From assembly GCA_964364855.1 (NCBI GenBank), contig CAYINU010000080.1, forward strand, positions 1 through 7,135: 7,135 nucleotides of DNA. The letters are read 5' to 3'. Made by a program: the position numbers and the translations under genes. Positions within the stretch are counted from its first letter, which is position 1, and every line of letters starts with the position of its first letter. This DNA is from CAYINU01 sp964364855. Lineage in GTDB: Bacteria; Margulisbacteria; Marinamargulisbacteria; CAYINU01. Below the pieces are notes generated by a model that saw only the letters and a program-made list of their open reading frames with translations, ran no database searches and was not told the origin of the DNA. Below are positions 6,072 to 7,135 of the stretch, piece after piece.

Positions 6072-6293
6072 GTGTCTAAAACAATTTATTCTGATGACCA
6101 TCAAGAATTGGTAGTTAAACTCAAAAAAGCGCGAAAGATAGCCAAGCTAACGCAGATTGATGTTGCAGATGCGCTGGGTGTAACGCAGTCTCTGATTTCA
6201 AAAATTGAAAACGGTCAAGTACGATTGGATATTATCCAGATCAAAAAACTTGCTAAGTTGTATCAAAAACCGGTGGATTACTTTTTGGGGTAA
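6072..6293 (+). CDS. XRE/Cro-CI-type helix-turn-helix regulator
   Basis: This 73-aa single-domain DNA-binding protein spans an entire HTH_3 (Cro/C1-type) fold. The sequence LKKARKIAKLTQIDVADALGVTQSLISKIENG (about 17-48) holds helices 2 and 3, with the recognition helix around TQSLISKIENG. The SKIENGQVRLDIIQIKKLAKLYQKP end is typical of the family. The opening KTIYSDDHQEL resembles a common group of short stand-alone XRE regulators that begin with IYS. The start is GTG 6072, the most upstream possible because an in-frame TAG lies at 6060. No Shine-Dalgarno precedes it; ATG 6070 is in another frame. It probably represses itself and the divergent 69-aa gene, like a controller protein or phage immunity repressor; this is inference from layout. 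Its stop lies within internal repeat copy B. Confidence 0.88.
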   Translation: MSKTIYSDDHQELVVKLKKARKIAKLTQIDVADALGVTQSLISKIENGQVRLDIIQIKKLAKLYQKPVDYFLG

Positions 6294-6313
6294 GGTTCAT
6301 CTCACCTCCAAAT
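6291..6313. repeat. Internal repeat copy B at the 3' end of the XRE gene
   Basis: This second copy of the 23-bp motif at 5992-6014 begins with the TAA stop of the XRE gene. On the minus strand it again presents GGAGG, four bases, ATGAACCTTA, which would open a 15-codon reading frame antisense to the XRE gene (6300 down to the stop at 6253). It may be a leftover gene start, a shared regulatory site, or a real tiny ORF. Confidence 0.65.
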
Positions 6314-6355
6314 GCCATCCTGATGTAAAGGCTCTCTTGGCACTGATCATAGTTA

Positions 6356-6390
6356 GGGTGAAACCCCGGCGGATTACGGGCGGAAGTAGT
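6356..6390. repeat. 35-bp direct repeat, right copy (3' end of glycosyltransferase gene)
   Basis: This exact copy of 5689-5723 encodes, on the plus strand, an orphan ETPADYGRK-stop tail of RNase H with no gene in front. On the minus strand it holds the last glycosyltransferase codons (YFRP) and its TAA at 6374-6376. It is the attR-like partner of the left copy. Confidence 0.92.
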
Positions 6391-7135
6391 TCCGCAACGG
6401 GGGGACAGCGCGCTTTAGCCATTTCTTCCAGCCTGATACAGGCTTCGGGTACATGGATTCAACCAAAGCGTATTCTGCATTGCGAATCCGAGTTGTAGCA
6501 TCACTATTTGTCATGGCACCTTCCCACTGTCGGATAACAATCAAGGGATCAGATATGCAAATAGGGGGACCGTAGGTTAAAAAAAGCCGATGATAAAACT
6601 CACAATCCATGAGCCAAATCAGCCGGGGATCAAATCGCAGGTCAGTATTGGGAAAGGCAATGACACTGGGAGCACCTAACGTATTTTTACCGTACACAAT
6701 TTCAGAGTGAAACCGAGGATGATGAGGGCGATAGTATTGAGTCAGATCTCGATTGGCATGAATACACCCTGCGGCCATCCATCGGTGGGGGTTTTCAGAT
6801 AAAATCTGGGCATATTTTCCAAGCGCATCGTCGGGATAAAACAGATCATCCAAAAACAAAATTTTAATAAACCGACCCGTGGCATGAGATAACGTATAAT
6901 TAACATTTTCGGATCCATTACAATGGTTGGCTAGTGGAAAATATCGGATAGGGAGTTGCGAGGACCACTTTTGGTAAATGGCCAAAACCCCATGATCTTG
7001 GGAATGATCAGAGATAACCACTTCAAAATCTGAATACGTTTGACGCGCAACACTGGCCAATGCTTGGTCCAGAAACGCTGGGCCAAATCCCTTCATTTCA
7101 TAAGTTGGGATACAAATCGAAAAGGTTGGGCGATC
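6374..7135 (-). CDS. Family 2 (GT-A) glycosyltransferase, N-terminus off window
   Basis: 253 residues are visible and the frame stays open to the right edge, so the true start lies outside. The first visible residues, TFSICIPTYEMKG, are the opening beta strand of a GT2 domain, so only a few residues are probably missing. The domain continues with ALASVARQTYSDFEVVISDHS (Asp43, nucleotide-binding loop), then KILFLDDLFYPDDAL with a DxD-type metal site (Asp96/Asp97). An acidic segment near residue 177 (WLMDCEFYHRL) may hold the catalytic base. The protein would move a sugar from a nucleotide-sugar donor to an acceptor, probably for surface polysaccharide; the substrate cannot be told. No membrane segment is visible. 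GC of 6541-6780 is about 46% by hand count, below the ccs/rnhA region, which hints at a polysaccharide island. The last codons lie in the 35-bp repeat. Confidence 0.9.
   Translation of the reverse strand, partial: DRPTFSICIPTYEMKGFGPAFLDQALASVARQTYSDFEVVISDHSQDHGVLAIYQKWSSQLPIRYFPLANHCNGSENVNYTLSHATGRFIKILFLDDLFYPDDALGKYAQILSENPHRWMAAGCIHANRDLTQYYRPHHPRFHSEIVYGKNTLGAPSVIAFPNTDLRFDPRLIWLMDCEFYHRLFLTYGPPICISDPLIVIRQWEGAMTNSDATTRIRNAEYALVESMYPKPVSGWKKWLKRAVPPLRNYFRP

Larger units (their letters stand above)
5789..6355. repeat. Short imperfect inverted repeat near the element ends
   Basis: TAACTAT-CT-GATCA at 5789-5802 is matched on the opposite strand by TGATCATAGTTA at 6344-6355, differing by a 2-base insertion. 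The right arm abuts the right 35-bp repeat. The left arm sits 65 bp inside the left repeat and spans the stop codon of the 69-aa gene. It may be terminal-repeat-like or chance. Confidence 0.25.
5724..6390. mobile_element. Putative 667-bp mini-element inserted at the 3' end of rnhA
   Basis: The unit is bounded by the two 35-bp repeats, so it equals the inter-repeat segment plus one repeat copy. GC of 5724-6355 is about 39% by hand count, against about 55% in a 180-bp sample of rnhA (5401-5580). It holds two divergent small genes (69-aa unknown, XRE-type regulator). Removing the unit rejoins rnhA to the glycosyltransferase gene with both 3' ends intact. No integrase, transposase or relaxase is present, so if mobile it would need help in trans or be a remnant. 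Bases 5724-5791 hold no gene. They contain a small hairpin with a GCAA loop (5729-5742) and the palindrome AGCCGGCT (5748-5755), neither with a convincing T-run. A tandem duplication with later divergence, or the edge of a larger island that includes the glycosyltransferase, are alternatives. Confidence 0.5.

Noticed and set aside
5792..6293. Classical type II toxin-antitoxin operon
   Set aside because: The two genes are divergent rather than co-transcribed and the 69-aa protein matches no toxin fold I recognise.
6291..6312. tRNA 3'-end-like string (GGTTCATCTCACCTCCA) as an attachment site
   Set aside because: The upstream bases are the HTH coding sequence, with no anticodon or D arm. The similarity is better explained by the internal 23-bp repeat.
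6352..6358. Integron attC-like core (GTTRRRY) at the right junction
   Set aside because: The sequence is GTTAGGG, lacking the final pyrimidine, and no paired RYYYAAC or typical attC folding is evident.
6205..6498. Plus-strand reading frame across the XRE end, right repeat and glycosyltransferase
   Set aside because: It is out of frame with the XRE gene, antisense to the glycosyltransferase, and shows no domain; it is a shadow frame.
7094..7096. ATG as the glycosyltransferase start
   Set aside because: The frame stays open to the right edge and the upstream residues (TFSICIPTYE) are the conserved first strand of the GT2 domain, so this Met is internal.

Overview
The window reads as a stretch of Gram-negative-type bacterial chromosome. 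The support is a lipobox lipoprotein, a type II fatty-acid synthesis reductase and a ResB/CcsA (System II) cytochrome c maturation operon. CcsA carries a long N-terminal domain with a 'GRVKPLDSVAR'-like segment, and a small lipoprotein precedes ResB. From memory this combination suggests the PVC superphylum (Verrucomicrobiota/Kiritimatiellota/Lentisphaerota) or a neighbouring phylum. That placement is a low-confidence inference. GC is roughly 50-55% on the left and falls sharply after 5723.

Layout. (1) 1-305: the C-terminal part of a receiver (CheY-like) domain, cut by the window edge. (2) 322-1146, minus strand: enoyl-ACP reductase FabI, convergent with the receiver gene. (3) 1211-5722, plus strand: a run of five genes diverging from fabI. 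They encode a small DCC-family thiol-disulfide protein, an unrecognised lipoprotein, ResB, CcsA, and a type I RNase H with an N-terminal viroplasmin (hybrid-binding) domain. The last four overlap at every junction (ATGA, 8 nt, ATGA), so they very probably form one translationally coupled unit. ResB and CcsA should together handle haem delivery and apocytochrome c ligation. The lipoprotein may be an accessory, and the RNase H looks like an unrelated passenger in the operon.

(4) 5689-6390: the most unusual part. An exact 35-bp direct repeat (5689-5723 and 6356-6390) brackets a 632-bp AT-rich segment (about 39% GC by hand count). Copy 1 is the 3' end of the RNase H gene and includes its last catalytic Asp codon and stop. 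Copy 2 contains the stop and last codons of the glycosyltransferase gene on the other strand. Removing one 667-bp unit would leave both genes intact and overlapping tail-to-tail by 16 bp, so this looks like a clean insertion or duplication. The segment carries two small divergent genes, a 69-aa unknown (minus) and a 73-aa XRE/Cro-type helix-turn-helix protein (plus), around a 70-bp control region, and no recombinase. A second internal repeat copies the ribosome-binding site and start of the 69-aa gene at the 3' end of the HTH gene.

(5) 6374-7135, minus strand: a family 2 glycosyltransferase whose N-terminus lies beyond the right edge. No rRNA, tRNA, CRISPR array or complete insertion sequence was seen.
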